From: Leptospira alstonii serovar Sichuan str. 79601
GTDB lineage: Bacteria > Spirochaetota > Leptospiria > Leptospirales > Leptospiraceae
Direction: 5' to 3'
Length of the DNA: 9,946 nucleotides
Assembly: GCF_000347175.1 (NCBI RefSeq)
Contig: NZ_ANIK01000089.1
Coordinates: 1 to 9,946, forward strand
A program made the position numbers and the translations under genes. Under the pieces are notes generated by a model, which made no database searches, was not told where the DNA came from, and saw only the letters and a program-made list of their open reading frames with translations. Shown in pieces: positions 8,887-9,946 of this stretch (the first letter of the stretch is position 1; each line of letters opens with the position of its first letter).

Positions 8887-8973
8887 TTAACTGAAGAAAA
8901 TTCGGATCAAATCCAAGATTTGCGAAATGATTTGAAGCACGAGTTTCCAAATCGATATTCGAGTTCTTTTCAT
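8887..8973 (-). CDS. 28-residue hydrophobic peptide, type I toxin-like
   Basis: The peptide begins MKRTRISIWKLVLQIISQIL and ends DLIRIFFS: a basic N-terminus followed by a hydrophobic, amphipathic helix of about 20 residues. This is the layout of small membrane-active toxins and leader-like membrane peptides. The start is strongly marked: AAGGAGGT (complement of 8978-8985), a near-perfect Shine-Dalgarno, lies 4 nt before the ATG. A stable hairpin follows the stop by 7 nt. An upstream complementary segment could mask the ribosome-binding site in the mRNA. The Trp-Lys and Leu-Gln spacing reminds me of the short 'smalltalk' proteins of Bacteroidota, but this is recollection and not a homology claim. 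A longer frame to 9162 is open, yet the Shine-Dalgarno marks the internal ATG. Confidence 0.62.
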   Translation of the reverse strand: MKRTRISIWKLVLQIISQILDLIRIFFS

Positions 8974-8974
8974 A

Positions 8975-9037
8975 CCTACCTCCTTAATGTACCAATTAGT
9001 AAGTACCAAGTGAACAATTGAAAATTTTGGAGGAAGG
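8975..9037 (-). promoter_or_regulatory. Leader with Shine-Dalgarno / anti-Shine-Dalgarno pair
   Basis: On the - strand CCTTCCTCC (9037-9029) is complementary at eight of nine positions to GGAGGTAGG (8983-8975), the ribosome-binding site of the 28-residue peptide. A longer transcript could thus fold and hide the site; such masking is known from type I toxin mRNAs. Two copies of GTACCAA (8989-8995 and 9003-9009, period 14 on the + strand) lie in between and could be operator half-sites. No clear promoter was identified. Confidence 0.45.
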
Positions 9038-9168
9038 CTTTGAACCTTGCTTCGCCGTTCTAAAATGTTTCTCTTGATCTGCTTAATTAGTAGGGGCTGA
9101 TTTGATTTCTTTACTTTCGAATGAGGTTCGGAGGTGTTTGAGATCGGTTTTTCAAGTTTCAAGATTCA

Positions 9169-9266
9169 CCTGTCGTTATCCTGTTCTTTACTTGTCGTTC
9201 ACCTAAGTTTGCCTGTTGTTGTCTTGTTCTTCACCTATCATTGCCCTGTCTTGAACCTAAAGGATG
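9169..9266. repeat. 11-bp phased repeat array 1 (nine units)
   Basis: The motif C-Y-T-R-W (CCTGT, CTTGT, CCTAT or CCTAA) begins at 9169, 9180, 9191, 9202, 9212, 9223, 9234, 9245 and 9256. All steps are 11 bp except one of 10. The rest of each unit is looser; the consensus is close to CCTGTCGTTNN. The motif therefore recurs on nearly the same face of the helix, as expected for a cooperatively bound protein array such as a plasmid centromere or iteron origin. The period is not a multiple of three, so this is not a protein repeat. Confidence 0.85.
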
Positions 9267-9330
9267 GAAAAAGGTGTGAGGATGAACACGAAACGGCTTT
9301 GATTCTTGTTTTATCGCATTTCAAACGGGT

Positions 9331-9416
9331 CTTGTGTGGAACTTGTTCGAGACTTGTAATTTTCAAATGGGTCCTATTCGAGCCCTGTGTGAGACTTGTC
9401 TGGAACCTAAAGGACG
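9331..9416. repeat. 11-bp phased repeat array 2 (eight units)
   Basis: The same motif begins at 9331, 9342, 9353, 9364 (degenerate CAAAT), 9373, 9384, 9395 and 9406. Steps are 11 bp except the 9 bp after the degenerate copy. Units here more often carry GTGGAA or TCGAGA after the motif. Both arrays end with the same cap, GAACCTAAAGGA plus Y-G (9254-9267 and 9404-9417). A 64-bp spacer (9267-9330) separates the two arrays. Confidence 0.85.
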
Positions 9417-9519
9417 TTTCGAAGTAGCAGAAACGCAAAATACAAGCTCGGATTGATGAATCCTTGCAAGATACGAATTGGAGGCGAGGAAACGAGCAAG
9501 ATTCTTACTTGTATGTTTG

Positions 9520-9650
9520 AAATTTCTGAAGAAATCCGAAGTTTTCCGCAATTTCAGAGTTTGGCAAAGTGAAACGCTGAAATTGGAAAGTGAATCTCTA
9601 ACTTTTCCGGAATTTAGAAATGAAATCCGAAAAAATCTTTCGGTTTTTTT
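9520..9650 (+). ncRNA. Possible structured transcript ending in an intrinsic terminator
   Basis: Left arm TTTCCGCAATTTCAG (9543-9557) pairs with CTGAAATTGGAAA (9577-9589), a 13-bp stem with a 2-nt bulge and 19-nt loop. A clear terminator follows at 9627-9650. No ribosome-binding site or familiar protein is encoded here, so a small RNA or an RNA leader is possible. The promoter was not located and the 5' end is a guess. Confidence 0.3.
9627..9650 (+). terminator. Intrinsic terminator
   Basis: CCGAAA (9627-9632) pairs with TTTCGG (9638-9643) around a 5-nt loop, followed directly by seven T residues (9644-9650). Beyond a T-T mismatch, AAA at 9623-9625 can pair with part of the T-run. Confidence 0.8.
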
Positions 9651-9770
9651 CATTTTCTTCGGAAATAACATGATGAAAGATGAATATTCAGGAAAGTGTT
9701 CTAAGGTCGAAACCTGTTTCCAGAAAAAAACGCATGTACCGAAAATTTTTTTGAGTGTAGAAGTTCGTAG

Positions 9771-9946
9771 AGGCTAAACTGCATCGGATTGGCAAACACT
9801 CTGGGAGAAACGGGATTTCGGAGTAAACATGCGACTAGTGAAAGGTATGGAGCAGATATTTCGTCCAAAGAATACGGTCCTGGTAAATTCAGCGGTGGTC
9901 TTTCCTACAATCAACGAGACGGTTTTACCGCGAGTTTGAATGTTTC
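9771..9946 (+). pseudogene. 5'-truncated fragment of a large Leptospira-type repeat protein
   Basis: This frame is open from a TAG stop at 9768-9770 to the window edge and contains no ATG; the only candidate start is TTG at 9792 without a ribosome-binding site. The translated end reads like protein rather than noise: YGPGKFSGGLSYNQRDGFTA is followed by SLNV. The glycine-serine-asparagine strand pattern G-L-S-Y-N-x-x-D-G-F-x-A-S recalls the repeats of large Leptospira proteins of the TIGR04388 type. I infer a broken gene whose 3' part continues to the right. If the reading frame is chance, the protein-like composition would be coincidental; confidence is limited by the short length. Confidence 0.4.

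Noticed and set aside
8887..9162. 91-codon version of the - strand peptide gene
   Set aside because: The upstream 63 codons have no ribosome-binding site and include the anti-Shine-Dalgarno; the strong site marks the ATG at 8973.
9169..9416. CRISPR array
   Set aside because: Units are 11 bp without conserved repeats of 23-40 bp or unique spacers, and no cas genes are present.
9134..9427. + strand frame through both 11-bp arrays
   Set aside because: The repeat period is not a multiple of three, so the arrays are not protein repeats; no ribosome-binding site.
9478..9777. + strand frame of 99 codons starting at TTG
   Set aside because: It contains the 13-bp stem and the intrinsic terminator inside the frame and has no recognisable domain.

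Overview
The window looks like the replication and partition backbone of a Leptospira-type circular plasmid or plasmid-like prophage. The organism is an inference. It rests on the combination of a primase-helicase, a Xer recombinase and ParAB, on the purine-rich coding strand at moderate GC, and on a piece of a large repeat protein at the right end that resembles Leptospira-specific families. There is no rRNA, tRNA or housekeeping marker to prove it.

Left and centre (1-8168), all genes on the + strand: a good sigma70-like promoter (2-30) leads into a 960-residue primase-helicase with CHC2 zinc finger, TOPRIM and AAA+-like ATPase domains (79-2961). Next come a small terminator and a GC-rich block holding four short direct repeats spaced 22, 22 and 21 bp (iteron-like, 2998-3072), a candidate origin. 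A XerC/D-type tyrosine recombinase (3274-4323) ends in a strong terminator. A partition operon follows: parA (4628-5452), parB (5449-6753) and a 95-residue gene (6750-7037) whose product matches the C-terminal domain of ParB. Each pair overlaps by ATGA. Then comes a cluster of small toxin-antitoxin-type genes: a UPF0175 antitoxin, a 58-residue VapB-tail-like protein, a BECR/PBECR-like candidate RNase and a DUF2283 protein.

Right part (8169-9946): no long gene is convincing, but the region is full of structure. A 28-residue hydrophobic peptide is encoded on the - strand (8887-8973) with a near-perfect Shine-Dalgarno, a terminator directly after the stop, and an upstream anti-Shine-Dalgarno; it looks like a type I toxin unit. 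Two arrays of a five-base motif repeated every 11 bp lie at 9169-9266 and 9331-9416, recalling the centromere of plasmid R1. A structured stretch ending in an intrinsic terminator follows at 9520-9650. A 5'-truncated coding fragment runs off the right edge.

A second striking signal is inside parB. Four palindromes of 25-29 bp (6118-6348) sit in one reading-frame phase in the linker between the ParB N-domain and its helix-turn-helix; two are exact reverse complements of each other. They could be in-frame mobile palindromic elements or parS-like sites. Working model: the primase-helicase starts replication near the iterons, Xer resolves multimers, ParA and ParB segregate the replicon using the palindromes or the 11-bp arrays, and the small toxin modules stabilise it.
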